Source: Klebsiella grimontii (GTDB lineage Bacteria; Pseudomonadota; Gammaproteobacteria; Enterobacterales; Enterobacteriaceae). Taken from it: 64,000 nt of DNA. The first letter of the stretch is position 1. The number at the start of each line of letters is the position of its first letter. A program made the translations under genes and the position numbers. The stretch is taken from the NCBI RefSeq assembly GCF_900200035.1, contig NZ_FZTC01000015.1:868001-932000 (forward strand), written 5' to 3'. Shown here piece after piece: positions 50,901 through 62,515 of this stretch. The notes beneath the pieces were generated by a model that was not told where the DNA came from, did not search any database, and saw nothing but the letters and a program-made list of their open reading frames with translations.

Positions 50901-52058
50901 ACCGTTTACCTGCGCGAAGTGCTGGATAATGCGAAATTCCGCGACAATCCTTCACCGCTCACGGTGGTCCTCGGTAAAGACATCGCGGGCGAACCTGTGA
51001 CCGCCGATCTGGCGAAGATGCCGCACCTGCTGGTGGCGGGTACCACCGGCTCCGGTAAGTCCGTTGGGGTCAACGCCATGATCCTCAGCATGCTCTACAA
51101 AGCGCAGCCGGAAGATGTGAAATTCATCATGATTGACCCGAAAATGCTCGAACTGTCGGTCTATGAGGGAATACCGCATCTGTTGACGGAAGTCGTGACG
51201 GATATGAAAGACGCGGCCAACGCTTTGCGCTGGAGCGTTAACGAGATGGAGCGCCGGTATAAACTCATGTCCGCGCTGGGCGTACGTAATCTCGCAGGCT
51301 ATAACGAGAAGATTGCCGAAGCCGCGCGTATGGGACGACCCATTCCGGATCCTTACTGGAAGCCTGGCGACAGTATGGATGCGACGCATCCGGTACTGAA
51401 AAAAGAGCCTTATATCGTGGTGCTGGTCGACGAATTTGCCGATCTGATGATGACCGTCGGCAAGAAAGTGGAAGAGCTGATCGCGCGTCTGGCGCAGAAA
51501 GCGCGCGCCGCGGGGATCCACCTGGTGCTGGCGACCCAGCGACCGTCGGTTGACGTTATCACCGGCCTGATTAAAGCCAACATCCCGACGCGTATCGCCT
51601 TTACCGTATCGAGTAAAATTGACTCGCGGACCATCCTTGACCAGGGCGGTGCGGAGTCTCTGTTGGGAATGGGCGATATGCTCTACTCCGCGCCTAACTC
51701 CACGATCCCGGTGCGCGTGCACGGCGCTTTTGTACGCGACGAGGAAGTTCACGCCGTCGTTCAGGACTGGAAGGCGCGCGGGCGTCCGCAGTATGTCGAT
51801 GGCATCACCTCCGATAGCGAAAGCGAAGGCGGCGGCGGTGGCTACGAGGGCGGTGAAGAGCTCGATCCGCTGTTCGATCAGGCCGTCAACTTTGTGACGG
51901 AGAAACGCAAGGCTTCCATATCCGGGGTGCAGCGTCAGTTCCGTATTGGCTATAACCGCGCCGCGCGTATCATTGAGCAAATGGAAGCTCAGGGTATCGT
52001 GAGCGAGCAGGGTCATAACGGTAACCGTGAGGTGCTGGCTCCGCCGCCTTTTGAGTAA
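47940..52058 (+). CDS. ftsK: FtsK, DNA translocase coupling division and chromosome segregation
   Basis: 1372 residues from a TTG start ([20 protein letters not shown]) preceded by GGAGAG; E. coli FtsK has 1329. Four N-terminal membrane segments (about 25-190) anchor it at the septum. A long Pro/Gln-rich linker (about 210-870) follows and contains six complete and one partial copy of a 24-residue repeat. The motor has Walker [11 protein letters not shown] (about 1032-1041) and Walker [14 protein letters not shown]; the C-terminal gamma winged helix ([20 protein letters not shown]) reads KOPS and activates XerCD at dif. Likely SOS-inducible through the LexA box. Confidence 0.98.
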   Translation: MSQEYTEDKEVKFTKLSSGRRLLEALLILCSLFAIWLMAALLSFNPSDPSWSQTAWHEPIHNLGGTPGAWLADTLFFIFGVMAYTIPVIIIGGCWFAWRHQENDEYIDYFAVSLRLIGALALILTSCGLAAINADDIWYFASGGVIGSLLSTTLQPLLHSSGGTIALLCIWAAGLTLFTGWSWVSIAEKLGGAILSVLTFASNRTRRDDTWVDEGEYEEDEEEYEDDESTKPQGSRRARILRSALARRQRLAEKFANPLGRKTDAALFSGKRMDDAEGEVQYSASGAPVAADDVLFSGSSAARQANADDVLFSGASAARPGDFDPYDPLLNGHSIADPVALAAQDTAAPQAWSEPLPGYDAQPVYQPEPAYPPQYASQPEQAPVQQPAYQPEPAYPPQQAYQPAQAPVQPPAYQPEAAYPPQHAYQPEQAPVQPPAYQPEPAYPPQHVYQPAQAPVQPPAYQPEPAYPPQQAYQPAQAPVQPPAYQPEPAYPPQQAYQPAQAPVQQPAYQPEPAYPPQQAPIQQPEPYVPASAVEPEPAEEVKPQRPPMYYFEEVEEKRAREREQLAAWYQPIPEPVSPVATKPISPPPAPAADVAAVSALAAGVHQATGASAAAASVASSAAPLFSPASGGPRAQVKEGIGPKLPRPNRVRVPTRRELASYGIKLPSQRLAEERARQAEHQHYDDDALTDEEVAEFEQGELARQFAAAQNQRYGDSYAAEEDNVDEDSAAEAELARQFAASQQQRYASEQPPGSHPFSAADYEFSPMKTLVDDTPSEPVFTPMPEVQQPAPQPTQHSQPVQQPMPHQQMHQQPQSAQPQAYQPVQQQPVQHPQMPQQAPGGYPQQQASQQQQPIPQPQESLIHPLLMRNGDSRPLQKPTTLLPSLDLLTPPPAEVEPIDTFALEQMARLVEARLADFRIKADVVNYSPGPVITRFELNLAPGVKAARISNLSRDLARSLSTAAVRVVEVIPGKPYVGLELPNKKRQTVYLREVLDNAKFRDNPSPLTVVLGKDIAGEPVTADLAKMPHLLVAGTTGSGKSVGVNAMILSMLYKAQPEDVKFIMIDPKMLELSVYEGIPHLLTEVVTDMKDAANALRWSVNEMERRYKLMSALGVRNLAGYNEKIAEAARMGRPIPDPYWKPGDSMDATHPVLKKEPYIVVLVDEFADLMMTVGKKVEELIARLAQKARAAGIHLVLATQRPSVDVITGLIKANIPTRIAFTVSSKIDSRTILDQGGAESLLGMGDMLYSAPNSTIPVRVHGAFVRDEEVHAVVQDWKARGRPQYVDGITSDSESEGGGGGYEGGEELDPLFDQAVNFVTEKRKASISGVQRQFRIGYNRAARIIEQMEAQGIVSEQGHNGNREVLAPPPFE
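49032..49499 (+). repeat. In-frame 72-bp tandem repeat in the ftsK linker
   Basis: Six full units of 72 bp (from 49032, 49104, 49176, 49248, 49320 and 49392) and a partial seventh at 49464 each encode [10 protein letters not shown] followed by a variable residue, [17 protein letters not shown] sequence. Units differ by scattered, mostly third-position or single-residue changes (for example [14 protein letters not shown]). Confidence 0.95.
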
Positions 52059-52179
52059 CCGCAAAGTTGGGTAAATAAGTGAAAATCAGCCTGTTCTGCT
52101 GTTTAACCGCCGTTGGCCGTTCTACATTAGCAGCAGATCAGGCTCCCGCGTCGGGAGTGACGCACATTAAGGAATAACA

Positions 52180-52791
52180 ATGAAAAAACTCGCAATCACC
52201 TGTGCATTACTGTCCAGTTTTGTCGTCAGTCAGGTATGGGCGGACGCCGCCAGCGATTTAAAAAGCCGCCTTGATAAAGTGAGCAGCTTCCACTCCAGCT
52301 TTACGCAGAAAGTGACGGACGGCAGCGGCAACGCCGTGCAGGACGGGCAGGGCGACCTGTGGGTCAAACGACCAAATCTGTTCAACTGGCATATGACCCA
52401 GCCGGATGAAAGCGTGCTGGTTTCCGACGGCAAAACGCTGTGGTTCTATAACCCGTTTGTTGAGCAGGCTACCGCCACCTGGCTGAAAGATGCGACCAGC
52501 AACACGCCGTTTATGCTGATTGCCCGCAACCAGGCCAGCGACTGGCAGAACTACAACATTAAGCAGAACGGCGATGATTTTGTTCTGACCCCGAAAAACG
52601 GTAGCGGTAATCTGAAGCAGTTCACCATTAACGTGGGTCGTGACGGCACGATTCATCAGTTCAGCGCCGTGGAACAGGACGATCAACGCAGCAGCTATCA
52701 GCTGAAGTCGCAACAAAATGGCGCCGTCGACGCATCTAAGTTCACCTTTACGCCGCCGCAAGGGGTTACGGTGGACGATCAACGTAAGTAG
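52180..52791 (+). CDS. lolA: Periplasmic lipoprotein chaperone LolA
   Basis: 203 residues, the E. coli length. Signal peptide about 1-21 ([20 protein letters not shown]), mature start [20 protein letters not shown], with a beta-barrel-like fold and the conserved [20 protein letters not shown]. It carries lipoproteins from LolCDE to LolB. rarA starts eight bases after its stop. Confidence 0.97.
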   Translation: MKKLAITCALLSSFVVSQVWADAASDLKSRLDKVSSFHSSFTQKVTDGSGNAVQDGQGDLWVKRPNLFNWHMTQPDESVLVSDGKTLWFYNPFVEQATATWLKDATSNTPFMLIARNQASDWQNYNIKQNGDDFVLTPKNGSGNLKQFTINVGRDGTIHQFSAVEQDDQRSSYQLKSQQNGAVDASKFTFTPPQGVTVDDQRK

Positions 52792-52799
52792 AGGCGAAC

Positions 52800-54143
52800 G
52801 TGAGCAATCTGTCGCTCGATTTTTCCGACAACGCGTTTCAACCCCTGGCCGCACGCATGCGGCCAGAAAATTTAGCGCAGTACATTGGCCAGCAGCATCT
52901 GCTGGCGCCGGGTAAACCCTTACCACGGGCGATTGAAGCCGGTCATCTGCACTCCATGATCCTTTGGGGGCCGCCGGGGACGGGGAAAACCACGTTGGCC
53001 GAGGTGATTGCGCGCTATGCCAGCGCCGACGTTGAACGTATTTCAGCGGTGACCTCCGGGGTGAAAGAGATCCGCGAGGCCATTGAACGCGCGCGACAAA
53101 ACCGCAACGCGGGTCGCCGCACAATTCTGTTTGTCGATGAAGTTCACCGTTTCAATAAAAGCCAGCAGGATGCCTTTCTGCCGCATATCGAAGACGGAAC
53201 CATCACCTTTATCGGCGCGACGACGGAAAACCCCTCCTTTGAACTCAATTCCGCACTGTTATCCCGCGCGCGCGTCTATCTGCTGAAATCGCTGACCAGC
53301 GACGACATCGAACAGGTGCTCAGCCAGGCGATGAGCGATAAAACGCGCGGCTACGGCGGGCAAAATATCGTTCTGCCGGACGAGACGCGCAAGGCCATCG
53401 CCGACCTGGTCAACGGTGACGCGCGGCGGGCGCTGAATACCCTGGAAATGATGGCCGATATGGCCGAGTCCGACGCCTCCGGCAATCGCGTGCTGAAAGT
53501 TGAGCTGCTGACCGAAATCGCCGGCGAGCGCAGCGCGCGTTTCGACAACAAAGGCGATCGTTTTTACGATTTAATCTCCGCGCTGCATAAATCGGTTCGC
53601 GGTAGCGCACCGGATGCCGCCCTCTACTGGTACGCGCGGATTATTACCGCCGGCGGCGATCCGCTCTACGTCGCGCGCCGTTGTCTGGCAATCGCGTCGG
53701 AAGATGTCGGTAATGCCGATCCGCGCGCGATGCAGGTTGCGATCTCCGCCTGGGATTGCTTTACTCGTGTCGGACCGGCGGAAGGCGAGCGGGCGATTGC
53801 CCAGGCCATTGTTTATCTTGCCTGCGCGCCGAAAAGCAACGCGGTCTATACCGCGTTTAAAGCGGCGATGGCCGATGCCCGCGAACGCCCCGATTACGAC
53901 GTACCAGTACATTTACGCAATGCCCCAACGAAGCTAATGAAGGAGATGGGCTACGGGCAGGAGTATCGCTATGCTCATGATGAACCAAATGCCTATGCCG
54001 CTGGAGAGCAGTACTTCCCGCAGGAAATGGCGCAAACGCGCTATTATAAGCCGACAAACCGGGGGCTGGAGGGCAAAATAGGCGAAAAGCTCGCCTGGTT
54101 AACCGAACAGGATCAAAATAGCCCGATAAAACGCTACCGATAA
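52800..54143 (+). CDS. rarA: RarA (MgsA), replication-associated recombination ATPase
   Basis: 447 residues from a GTG at 52800 with GAGG at 52791-52794. The clamp-loader-like AAA+ domain has Walker [16 protein letters not shown] and Walker [21 protein letters not shown]; the sensor 1 region [12 protein letters not shown] and the C-terminal tetramerisation part ([20 protein letters not shown]) match. It acts at stalled forks and gaps with SSB. lolA-rarA are likely cotranscribed. Confidence 0.96.
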   Translation: MSNLSLDFSDNAFQPLAARMRPENLAQYIGQQHLLAPGKPLPRAIEAGHLHSMILWGPPGTGKTTLAEVIARYASADVERISAVTSGVKEIREAIERARQNRNAGRRTILFVDEVHRFNKSQQDAFLPHIEDGTITFIGATTENPSFELNSALLSRARVYLLKSLTSDDIEQVLSQAMSDKTRGYGGQNIVLPDETRKAIADLVNGDARRALNTLEMMADMAESDASGNRVLKVELLTEIAGERSARFDNKGDRFYDLISALHKSVRGSAPDAALYWYARIITAGGDPLYVARRCLAIASEDVGNADPRAMQVAISAWDCFTRVGPAEGERAIAQAIVYLACAPKSNAVYTAFKAAMADARERPDYDVPVHLRNAPTKLMKEMGYGQEYRYAHDEPNAYAAGEQYFPQEMAQTRYYKPTNRGLEGKIGEKLAWLTEQDQNSPIKRYR

Positions 54144-54212
54144 TTGAGGCGTTGCGGTAAGGTTGTCACACTATTTCCGTGGTCGCGCTCTGCGGCCATT
54201 TTTCTTTATTAA

Positions 54213-55526
<1,314 letters not shown>

Positions 55527-55544
55527 TTTTTCAACACTCTTCTC

Positions 55545-55571
55545 AAAAGCGCCTGCGGGCGCTTTTTTTTT
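55545..55571 (+). terminator. Rho-independent terminator of serS
   Basis: AAAAGCGCC (55545-55553), loop TGCG, GGCGCTTTT (55558-55566), then a T-run to 55571. Confidence 0.92.
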
Positions 55572-55580
55572 ACCCCCTTC

Positions 55581-55594
55581 TTGATACCGGGCAA
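55581..55594 (+). promoter_or_regulatory. FNR-like site upstream of dmsA
   Basis: TTGAT-ACCG-GGCAA has one perfect half and a near-match second half; the same TTGATACCG core occurs at the FNR site of E. coli dmsA. It predicts anaerobic activation. Confidence 0.65.
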
Positions 55595-55665
55595 TAATCG
55601 ACTTCGCGATTACGAAGATACTCCCTTTGGATTATCCAGCATAAAAAACTAATAAAGACTAATTT

Positions 55666-55689
55666 CGTTGTATCAATAACTATACAACG
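55666..55689 (+). promoter_or_regulatory. ModE-like operator upstream of dmsA
   Basis: CGTTGTAT and ATACAACG form perfect 8-bp inverted arms around eight bases, close to the ModE consensus (CGTTATAT / ATATAACG). E. coli dmsA is molybdate-ModE controlled and DmsA is a molybdoenzyme, which supports the call. It lies 38 bp before the ATG. Confidence 0.6.
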
Positions 55690-55726
55690 GCTTTAAGTTC
55701 ATTGTGAGCAACCGAAGCGAGTATCT

Positions 55727-58165
55727 ATGAAAATCAAAACCCCCGATGCTTTACTGGCTGCCGAGGTGAGCCGGCGTGGTTTAATGAAAACCACGGCGAT
55801 TGGCGGGCTGGCGATGGCCAGCAGCGCTTTTACCTTACCCTTCACGCGCATTGCCCATGCCGCAGACAACCTCAACCCTGTCAGCGAAACGCTCACCTGG
55901 AGCGCCTGTACGGTGAACTGCGGAAGCCGCTGCCCGCTGCGGATGCATGTGGTTGATGGTGAGATTAAATATGTTGAAACAGACAATACCGGTGACGATA
56001 ACTACGATGGCCTGCACCAGGTTCGCGCCTGTCTGCGCGGTCGCTCGATGCGTCGGCGCGTCTACAACCCGGATCGCCTGAAATATCCGATGAAGCGGGT
56101 GGGCAAACGCGGAGAGGGCAAATTCGAACGCATCAGCTGGGAAGAAGCGTTCGATACTATCGCCAGCAATATGCAGCGCCTGATAAAAGAGTACGGTAAT
56201 GAGTCCATCTATCTGAACTACGGAACGGGAACCCTCGGCGGAACCCTGACTCGCTCATGGCCGCCGGGGAAAACCCTGATTGCCCGTCTGATGAACTGCT
56301 GCGGCGGTTACCTCAACCATTACGGTGACTACTCCACCGCTCAAATCGCCGCGGGACTGAACTACACCTACGGCGGCTGGGCCGATGGCAATAGCCCGTC
56401 GGATATCGAAAACAGCAAGCTGGTGGTGCTGTTTGGCAATAACCCGGGGGAAACCCGGATGAGCGGCGGCGGGGTGACCTACTACCTGGAACAAGCGCGG
56501 GAGAAATCCAACGCCAGACTGATTATTATCGATCCACGCTATACCGACACCGGTGCCGGACGCGAAGATGAGTGGATCCCTATCCGCCCCGGAACCGATG
56601 CCGCGCTGGTCTCGGCGCTGGCGTGGGTGATGATTAACGAGAATCTCGTAGACCAGCCTTTCCTCGACAAGTATTGCGTAGGCTATGACGAGAAAACGCT
56701 GCCGGAAGGCGCGCCGGCCAATGGTCACTATAAGGCCTATATTCTCGGTCAGGGCAAAGACGGTATCGCGAAGACCCCAGAGTGGGCGTCGACGATTACC
56801 GGCATTCCTCAGTCGCGTATCGTGCAGCTGGCGCGTGAAATCGCCGGCGCAAAACCTGCCTATATTTCTCAGGGATGGGGCCCGCAGCGCCATGCTAACG
56901 GCGAGCTGGTTTCCCGCGCGATTTCCATGCTGGCGATCTTAACCGGCAACGTTGGAATCAACGGCGGGAATACCGGCGCGCGTGAAGGCTCTTACTCGCT
57001 GCCGTTTGAGCGCATGCCGACGCTGGATAACCCGGTTGAAACAAGTATTTCCATGTTTATGTGGACCGATGCGATTGAGCGCGGAGCGGAAATGACCGCA
57101 CTACGCGACGGCGTGCGTGGTAAAGATAAGCTCGACGTCCCCATCAAAATGGTCTGGAACTATGCCGGTAACTGCTTGATCAACCAGCATTCAGAAATCA
57201 ACCGTACCCATGACATCCTCCAGGATGACAAAAAGTGCGAGATGATTGTGGTCATTGATTGCCATATGACCTCGTCTGCGAAATATGCCGATATTCTGCT
57301 GCCGGATTGTACCGCCTCGGAGCAGATGGATTTTGCCCTCGATGCTTCCTGCGGCAACATGTCTTACGTGATTTTTGCCGACCAGGCCATCAAACCGCGT
57401 TTTGAGTGCAAAACCATCTATGAGATGACTACCGAGCTGGCGAAGCGCATGGGCGTTGAGCAACGCTTCACCGAAGGCCGCACTCAGGAAGAGTGGCTGC
57501 GCCACCTCTATGAGCAATCCCGTAAAGCGATCCCGGCGCTGCCGCCGTTTGATGAATTCCGCAAGCAGGGGATCTTCAAACAGCGCGATCCGCAAGGCCA
57601 CCACGTTGCCTATAAGGCTTTCCGTGAAGATCCTGCCGCCAATCCGTTAACGACCCCGTCAGGGAAAATTGAAATTTACTCTGCGCAACTGGCGGAAATC
57701 GCGGCGACATGGGAGCTGAAAGAAGAGGATGTTATCGACCCGCTGCCGATCTACAGCCCTGGGTTTGAAAATTATGACGATCCGCTGGCTAAAAAATATC
57801 CGCTGCAGCTGACCGGCTTTCACTACAAAGCCCGCACTCACTCCACCTACGGCAACGTTGACGTACTGAAAGCCGCGTGCCGTCAGGAGATGTGGATCAA
57901 CCCACTTGATGCGCAGAAGCGCGGTATCGCCAATGGCGATCGGATCCGCATTTTTAACGATCGCGGTGAAGTGCATATCGAAGCCAAAGTGACCCCGCGA
58001 ATGATACCGGGCGTGGTCGCGCTGGGTGAGGGGGCCTGGTATAACCCGGACGCCGGTCGCGTGGATCAGGCTGGCAGCATTAACGTGCTGACCACCCAAC
58101 GCCCATCGCCGCTGGCGAAAGGCAATCCATCGCATACCAACCTCGTCCAGGTTGAAAAGCTGTAA
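55727..58165 (+). CDS. dmsA: DMSO reductase catalytic subunit DmsA (molybdoenzyme)
   Basis: 812 residues (814 in E. coli). Twin-arginine signal SRRGLMKTTAIGGLAMAS ends near residue 45. The Fe-S cysteines lie in WSACTVNCGSRCPLRMHVVD, and molybdopterin-binding motifs such as VVLFGNNPGETRMSGGG and LPDCTASEQMDFALDASCGN follow through the chain. With DmsB and DmsC it reduces DMSO and other S- and N-oxides with menaquinol under anaerobiosis. FNR-like and ModE-like sites precede it. Confidence 0.98.
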   Translation: MKIKTPDALLAAEVSRRGLMKTTAIGGLAMASSAFTLPFTRIAHAADNLNPVSETLTWSACTVNCGSRCPLRMHVVDGEIKYVETDNTGDDNYDGLHQVRACLRGRSMRRRVYNPDRLKYPMKRVGKRGEGKFERISWEEAFDTIASNMQRLIKEYGNESIYLNYGTGTLGGTLTRSWPPGKTLIARLMNCCGGYLNHYGDYSTAQIAAGLNYTYGGWADGNSPSDIENSKLVVLFGNNPGETRMSGGGVTYYLEQAREKSNARLIIIDPRYTDTGAGREDEWIPIRPGTDAALVSALAWVMINENLVDQPFLDKYCVGYDEKTLPEGAPANGHYKAYILGQGKDGIAKTPEWASTITGIPQSRIVQLAREIAGAKPAYISQGWGPQRHANGELVSRAISMLAILTGNVGINGGNTGAREGSYSLPFERMPTLDNPVETSISMFMWTDAIERGAEMTALRDGVRGKDKLDVPIKMVWNYAGNCLINQHSEINRTHDILQDDKKCEMIVVIDCHMTSSAKYADILLPDCTASEQMDFALDASCGNMSYVIFADQAIKPRFECKTIYEMTTELAKRMGVEQRFTEGRTQEEWLRHLYEQSRKAIPALPPFDEFRKQGIFKQRDPQGHHVAYKAFREDPAANPLTTPSGKIEIYSAQLAEIAATWELKEEDVIDPLPIYSPGFENYDDPLAKKYPLQLTGFHYKARTHSTYGNVDVLKAACRQEMWINPLDAQKRGIANGDRIRIFNDRGEVHIEAKVTPRMIPGVVALGEGAWYNPDAGRVDQAGSINVLTTQRPSPLAKGNPSHTNLVQVEKL

Positions 58166-58175
58166 GGAGTGACCG

Positions 58176-58793
58176 ATGACAACTCAATATGGATTTTTTA
58201 TTGATTCCGCCCGTTGCACCGGTTGCAAAACCTGCGAACTGGCATGCAAAGACTACAAAAACCTCACGCCGGAGGTGAGTTTCCGTCGTATCTACGAATA
58301 CGCGGGCGGCGACTGGCAGGAAGATAACGGTGTCTGGCAGCAGAACGTGTTTGCCTATTACCTCTCTATCGCCTGCAACCATTGTGAAGATCCGGCCTGC
58401 ACCAAAGTTTGCCCGAGCGGGGCGATGCATAAACGTGAAGATGGCTTTGTCGTTGTCGATGAGGATGTCTGTATCGGCTGTCGCTATTGCCATATGGCCT
58501 GCCCGTACGGCGCGCCGCAGTACAATGCGGCAAAAGGGCATATGACCAAATGCGACGGCTGCCACGAACGCGTCGCCGAGGGCAAAAAGCCGATTTGCGT
58601 GGAGTTCTGTCCGCTCCGCGCGCTTGATTTTGGCCCGATTGAAGAGCTGCGTAAAAAACACGGCCAGCTGGCTGCCGTTGCGCCGCTGCCTTCGGCCCAC
58701 TTCACTAAACCAAGTATTGTGATTAAACCTAACGCCAACAGCCGACCGTGTGGAGATACCACCGGCTATCTGGCTAACCCGAAGGAGGTGTGA
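58176..58793 (+). CDS. dmsB: DMSO reductase iron-sulfur subunit DmsB
   Basis: 205 residues. Four ferredoxin-type cysteine clusters: CTGCKTCELACKDY, CNHCEDPACTKVCPSGA, CIGCRYCHMACPYGAP and CDGCHERVAEGKKPICVEFC. It transfers electrons from DmsC to DmsA. It follows dmsA after ten bases with GGAG before the ATG; dmsC starts one base after its stop. Confidence 0.98.
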   Translation: MTTQYGFFIDSARCTGCKTCELACKDYKNLTPEVSFRRIYEYAGGDWQEDNGVWQQNVFAYYLSIACNHCEDPACTKVCPSGAMHKREDGFVVVDEDVCIGCRYCHMACPYGAPQYNAAKGHMTKCDGCHERVAEGKKPICVEFCPLRALDFGPIEELRKKHGQLAAVAPLPSAHFTKPSIVIKPNANSRPCGDTTGYLANPKEV

Positions 58794-58794
58794 G

Positions 58795-59658
58795 ATGGGG
58801 AGTGGATGGCATGAATGGCCGCTGATTATTTTCACGGTCTTTGGTCAGTGCGTGGTGGGCGGCTTTATTGTACTGGCTCTGGCGCTCATGAAAGGCGACT
58901 TATCGCGTGAACAGCAGCAGCGCGTGGTGTGGAGCATGTTTGGCCTGTGGGTGCTGATGGGCGTGGGCTTTATTGCCTCAACCCTGCATCTTGGGTCGCC
59001 CATGCGCGCGTTTAACTCGCTCAATCGCGTAGGGGCCTCGTCGCTCAGCAATGAAATCGCCAGCGGGGCGCTTTTCTTTGCTGTCGGCGGTATTGGCTGG
59101 CTGCTGGCGGTGGTCAATAAGCTACCGGCGGGACTGCGTCATCTCTGGCTGATTATTACCATGGTGCTGGGGGTTATCTTTGTCTGGATGATGGTCCGCG
59201 TCTATAACACTATTGATACGGTACCCACCTGGTATACGGTCTGGACGCCGCTGAGTTTCTTCCTGACGATGTTTATCGGCGGTCCGCTGCTAGGATATCT
59301 GCTGCTGCGCGTTGCGGACGTTACCGGCTGGGCGATGCGCCTGCTGCCGGCGGTGACCCTGCTGGCGCTGGTGATTAGCGCGATCGTGGGGCTAATGCAG
59401 GGAAGCGAGCTGGCGACAATCCATAGCTCCATCCAGCAAGCTTCCGCGCTGGTGCCGGACTACGGCTCGCTAATGGCCTGGCGTCTGGTTGCGCTGGCGT
59501 TGGCCCTGGTCTGCTGGATCGCTCCGCAGCTCAAAGGCTATCAGCCCGCATTGCCGATGCTGGGGCTGGCTTTTGTGCTAATGCTGGTCGGCGAGATGAT
59601 CGGCCGCGGCGTCTTCTACGGCCTGCATATGACCGTAGGGATGGCAATCGCCAGCTAA
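58795..59658 (+). CDS. dmsC: DMSO reductase membrane anchor DmsC
   Basis: 287 residues from the ATG at 58795 (MGSGWHEWPLIIFTVFGQCV), with AAGGAGG just upstream; the frame opens earlier inside dmsB. Eight hydrophobic segments; HLGSPMRAFNSLNRVGASSL and EMIGRGVFYGLHMTVG are typical. It oxidises menaquinol and anchors DmsAB. A long hairpin follows. Confidence 0.96.
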   Translation: MGSGWHEWPLIIFTVFGQCVVGGFIVLALALMKGDLSREQQQRVVWSMFGLWVLMGVGFIASTLHLGSPMRAFNSLNRVGASSLSNEIASGALFFAVGGIGWLLAVVNKLPAGLRHLWLIITMVLGVIFVWMMVRVYNTIDTVPTWYTVWTPLSFFLTMFIGGPLLGYLLLRVADVTGWAMRLLPAVTLLALVISAIVGLMQGSELATIHSSIQQASALVPDYGSLMAWRLVALALALVCWIAPQLKGYQPALPMLGLAFVLMLVGEMIGRGVFYGLHMTVGMAIAS

Positions 59659-59664
59659 CCGCCC

Positions 59665-59701
59665 TTTATCGCGCCAGGATATTACTTTCTGGCGCGATAA
59701 A
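59665..59701 (+). terminator. Hairpin after dmsC
   Basis: TTTATCGCGCCAG (59665-59677) pairs perfectly with CTGGCGCGATAAA (59689-59701), a 13-bp stem with an 11-base loop. No T-run follows on the plus strand, so termination strength is uncertain. Confidence 0.55.
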
Positions 59702-59932
59702 AAGTGCGGTCGATTCATGAAATATTTCTACCGATACTCCCACCTCATTTTCCTAATAAATTAATAAAAACAATGGAATAATATAAACAACTATTCTGTT
59801 GCCGATCCGCTGGATAAAAAACTTCTATCGTACGCCCGCAAACCGCGTCACGCCTGATTTCAGGTGGATTGACAATGTTTGCAGCAGTGGCATGATGCGC
59901 ACGAAATCTGAACTCCATCACGGTTTATATCC

Positions 59933-61081
59933 ATGACCATCTACACCCGGCCAGTGCAAATGTTGCTCTGTGGCCTGCTTCTGTTGACCCTGGCGATAGC
60001 GGTTTTAAATACGCTTGTCCCGCTTTGGCTCGCCCATGAAAATATGCCGACCTGGCAGGTCGGCATGGTAGGGTCGTCCTACTTTACCGGTAATCTGGTG
60101 GGGACATTGCTCGCCGGATGGGTGATTAAGCGTCTGGGTTTTAATCGTAGCTATTATCTGGCATCCATTATTTTTGCCGTGGGCTGCGTTGGGCTCGGCA
60201 TTACGCTTGGCTTCTGGAGCTGGTTCAGCTGGCGCTTTATCGCGGGCGTCGGCTGCGCGATGATTTGGGTGGTGGTGGAGAGCGCGCTGGTCTGTAGCGG
60301 CACTTCGCGGAGCCGCGGTCGCCTGCTGGCGGCGTATATGATGATTTATTACGTTGGCACGGTGCTGGGCCAGTTAATGGTCAGCAAACTGCCGACGGAT
60401 TTGATGAGCGTCCTGCCGTGGGTGACGGCGCTGGCTCTGGCGGCCATTCTGCCGCTGCTGTTTGCTCGCGTGGCGACTCGGGGCGATGAGCCGCACGAAC
60501 CGGCGCGTATCTGGCCAATGTTAAGGCTGCGTCAGGCCCGTCACGGGGTCAATGGCTGCATTATTTCCGGTATCGTGCTCGGCTCGCTGTATGGCCTGAT
60601 GCCGCTGTGGCTTAACCACCAGGGCGTCAGCGATTCCGGCATCGGCTTCTGGATGGCGGTGATGGTGAGCGCAGGCATCGTTGGGCAGTGGCCGATTGGT
60701 CGGCTCGCCGATCGCTACGGTCGCCTGCTGGTTCTACGCGTCCAGGTGTTTGTGGTGATTCTCGGCTGTCTGGCGATGTTAAGCCAGGCCGCAATGGCGC
60801 CTGCGCTGTTCGTGCTGGGCGCTTCCGGCTTCACGCTCTATCCGGTCGCTATGGCCTGGGCCTGTGAAAAAGTGGAGCGTCATCAGCTGGTGGCGATGAA
60901 CCAGGCGCTGTTACTGAGCTATACCGTGGGCAGCCTGCTTGGGCCAACGCTGACCGCGATGCTGATGCAGAATTTCTCTGACAATCTGCTGTTTATCATG
61001 ATAGCCAGCGTGTCCTTCATCTACCTGCTGACGCTGCTGCGCAAAGCGGGGCATCACCCTACGCCGGTTGCTCACGCCTGA
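59933..61081 (+). CDS. ycaD: MFS-type transporter YcaD
   Basis: 382 residues, the E. coli length. About 12 membrane segments with the MFS loop motifs [20 protein letters not shown] and [14 protein letters not shown]. Substrate unknown. The ATG at 59933 follows TTTATATCC without a strong ribosome binding site. In K-12 ycaC lies between dmsC and ycaD; it is absent here, leaving 274 AT-rich bases with only the dmsC hairpin and a putative promoter. It is convergent with the PTS/transketolase operon. Confidence 0.92.
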   Translation: MTIYTRPVQMLLCGLLLLTLAIAVLNTLVPLWLAHENMPTWQVGMVGSSYFTGNLVGTLLAGWVIKRLGFNRSYYLASIIFAVGCVGLGITLGFWSWFSWRFIAGVGCAMIWVVVESALVCSGTSRSRGRLLAAYMMIYYVGTVLGQLMVSKLPTDLMSVLPWVTALALAAILPLLFARVATRGDEPHEPARIWPMLRLRQARHGVNGCIISGIVLGSLYGLMPLWLNHQGVSDSGIGFWMAVMVSAGIVGQWPIGRLADRYGRLLVLRVQVFVVILGCLAMLSQAAMAPALFVLGASGFTLYPVAMAWACEKVERHQLVAMNQALLLSYTVGSLLGPTLTAMLMQNFSDNLLFIMIASVSFIYLLTLLRKAGHHPTPVAHA

Positions 61082-61123
61082 TTGTGGTCGAAAATAGCCA
61101 GGAGAGACGCCCCTGGCTATCGA

Positions 61124-61561
61124 TTAATGCGAAGCGAGAAGCGCTTCAAGCTGGGCCTGATTGTGAACCTCGGTGAATCGCCGTAGTCTGTCCTCCTCAT
61201 CCAGCCAACTGACTAACCGCTGGATTGTCTGAATATGCTGTTCGCTATCGGCCGCCGCCAGTACGACTATCAGCCGAATACCGGGATGCTGCGGAAAATC
61301 AACGGCCTTGCGACAGCAAAGCAGCGAAAGCGCGCTGTTTCTGCTCAGCACTCCGGCTTCCGGTCGCGCGTGCGGTAGCGCAAACGCCGGGCTCAGTATA
61401 TACCAGGGACCATCCTGCTCCGTGGCGCTGATAATAGCCCTGGCATAGCTTCCGGTGATTTTTCCCTGCTGCTCAAGCGGGCGGCAGGCGAGCTGAACGG
61501 CGCTGCGCCAGTTCAGGCTGTCGCTGGTGAACTGACAGGCGGAAAATAGCGTCTCTTCCAT
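61124..61561 (-). CDS. PTS EIIA component, mannitol/fructose-ascorbate (UlaC-like) type
   Basis: 145 residues. The phosphorylated histidine is H64 in FALPHARPEAGVLSRNSALS, the PTS_EIIA_2 active-site pattern, and the fold signals (GSYARAIISATEQDGPWYIL, LIVVLAAADSEQHIQTIQRL) agree. It passes phosphate from HPr to EIIB. Last gene of the minus-strand operon with the split transketolase and EIIC. Substrate not known; the ascorbate-type EIIC suggests a sugar acid or pentose-like compound. Confidence 0.85.
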   Translation of the reverse strand: MEETLFSACQFTSDSLNWRSAVQLACRPLEQQGKITGSYARAIISATEQDGPWYILSPAFALPHARPEAGVLSRNSALSLLCCRKAVDFPQHPGIRLIVVLAAADSEQHIQTIQRLVSWLDEEDRLRRFTEVHNQAQLEALLASH

Positions 61562-61603
61562 ATATGTTCCCTTTACGCGCGAGCTGACCGGCTCGCCTGG
61601 TGG

Positions 61604-62515
61604 TTAGCGTAGAGCGTTAAATAGCGCTTCTCCCGAGATGCCGTATTTCGCTTTTAGCTGCCTGCTATTACCCGATTCGGTAAATGTGTCCGGCGTTCCC
61701 AGCCGAGTGAGGCGGGCCGGATGCGCCTTTTGCGCCAGGGTTTCCGCGATCAGTCCGCCGAGGCCGCCGTTTACCGTGTGATTTTCAAGCGTAGCGATAA
61801 GCGGGCAGCCTTCAACCAGCCGATAAAATGCCTGCTCGTTAAAGGGCTTGAGGGTTGCAACGTGAATAAGCTTGCCTTTTTTGCCGCTGGCGATCAGCTT
61901 TTCATAGCCATCGGTAGCCTGCTCCAGCACCGTCCCTTCAAACAGAATCGCGAAATCGGCGCCGCTATCGGCGATGGCGGCGATATCGCTGACCCGCGGA
62001 ACGACGCTTTTATCGCGAACCGGAATCGGCTCGCGCGCCACGCGAATATAGACGGGGCCCTTTATTTTGGCCGCTTGCTCAAAGGCCTCGGCGATCTCCT
62101 CCGCATCTGCCGGGGTCAGAATGGTTAATCCCGGGAGGACGCGGGTCAGCGCTAAATCCTCCAGCGCATGATGCGAAGCGCCGTCCGGACCATCATCCAT
62201 ACCGGGGTGGCTACCGACGAGTTTAATATTGGCTTTGGCATAGCACGCCTGCCGCAGCTGGGTCCAGGCGGTGCCGGTGACGAACATGGCAAAGTTGACG
62301 TAGAAGGGCATAAAGCCCTCCAGCGCCTGGCCGACCGCGAAGCTCATGGCGGAACCTTCCGCAATGCCCATTTCGAAAAAAGCCTCTGGATAGACGGCCT
62401 GAAACTGGTCAGTACGGGTGGAGCTGGCTAAATCGCTGTCGATAACAACGACGGGATAGCCCTTTTCTTTAAGGTCAATCAGGGCATTACCGATCTCATC
62501 ACGGGGCGCTTTCAT
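61604..62515 (-). CDS. Transketolase-like C-terminal subunit
   Basis: 303 residues from the ATG at 62515 that overlaps the stop of the N-terminal subunit; a GTG one codon earlier (62518) is an alternative. It carries the Pyr domain (FFEMGIAEGSAMSFAVGQAL with the ThDP-activating glutamate, GPDGASHHALEDLALTRVLP) and the C-terminal transketolase domain (TLKPFNEQAFYRLVEGCPLI). It is the second half of a transketolase encoded as two polypeptides and would form the active site with its partner. Confidence 0.9.
   Translation of the reverse strand: MKAPRDEIGNALIDLKEKGYPVVVIDSDLASSTRTDQFQAVYPEAFFEMGIAEGSAMSFAVGQALEGFMPFYVNFAMFVTGTAWTQLRQACYAKANIKLVGSHPGMDDGPDGASHHALEDLALTRVLPGLTILTPADAEEIAEAFEQAAKIKGPVYIRVAREPIPVRDKSVVPRVSDIAAIADSGADFAILFEGTVLEQATDGYEKLIASGKKGKLIHVATLKPFNEQAFYRLVEGCPLIATLENHTVNGGLGGLIAETLAQKAHPARLTRLGTPDTFTESGNSRQLKAKYGISGEALFNALR

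Noticed and set aside
50952-52064. 370-residue minus-strand open frame inside ftsK
   Set aside because: It is antisense to the motor domain of ftsK, has no ribosome binding site or recognisable domain, and reflects GC-rich codon use of the real gene.
59659-59932. Possible remnant of ycaC between dmsC and ycaD
   Set aside because: Neither strand shows YcaC-like coding sequence; only a hairpin and AT-rich promoter-like DNA.
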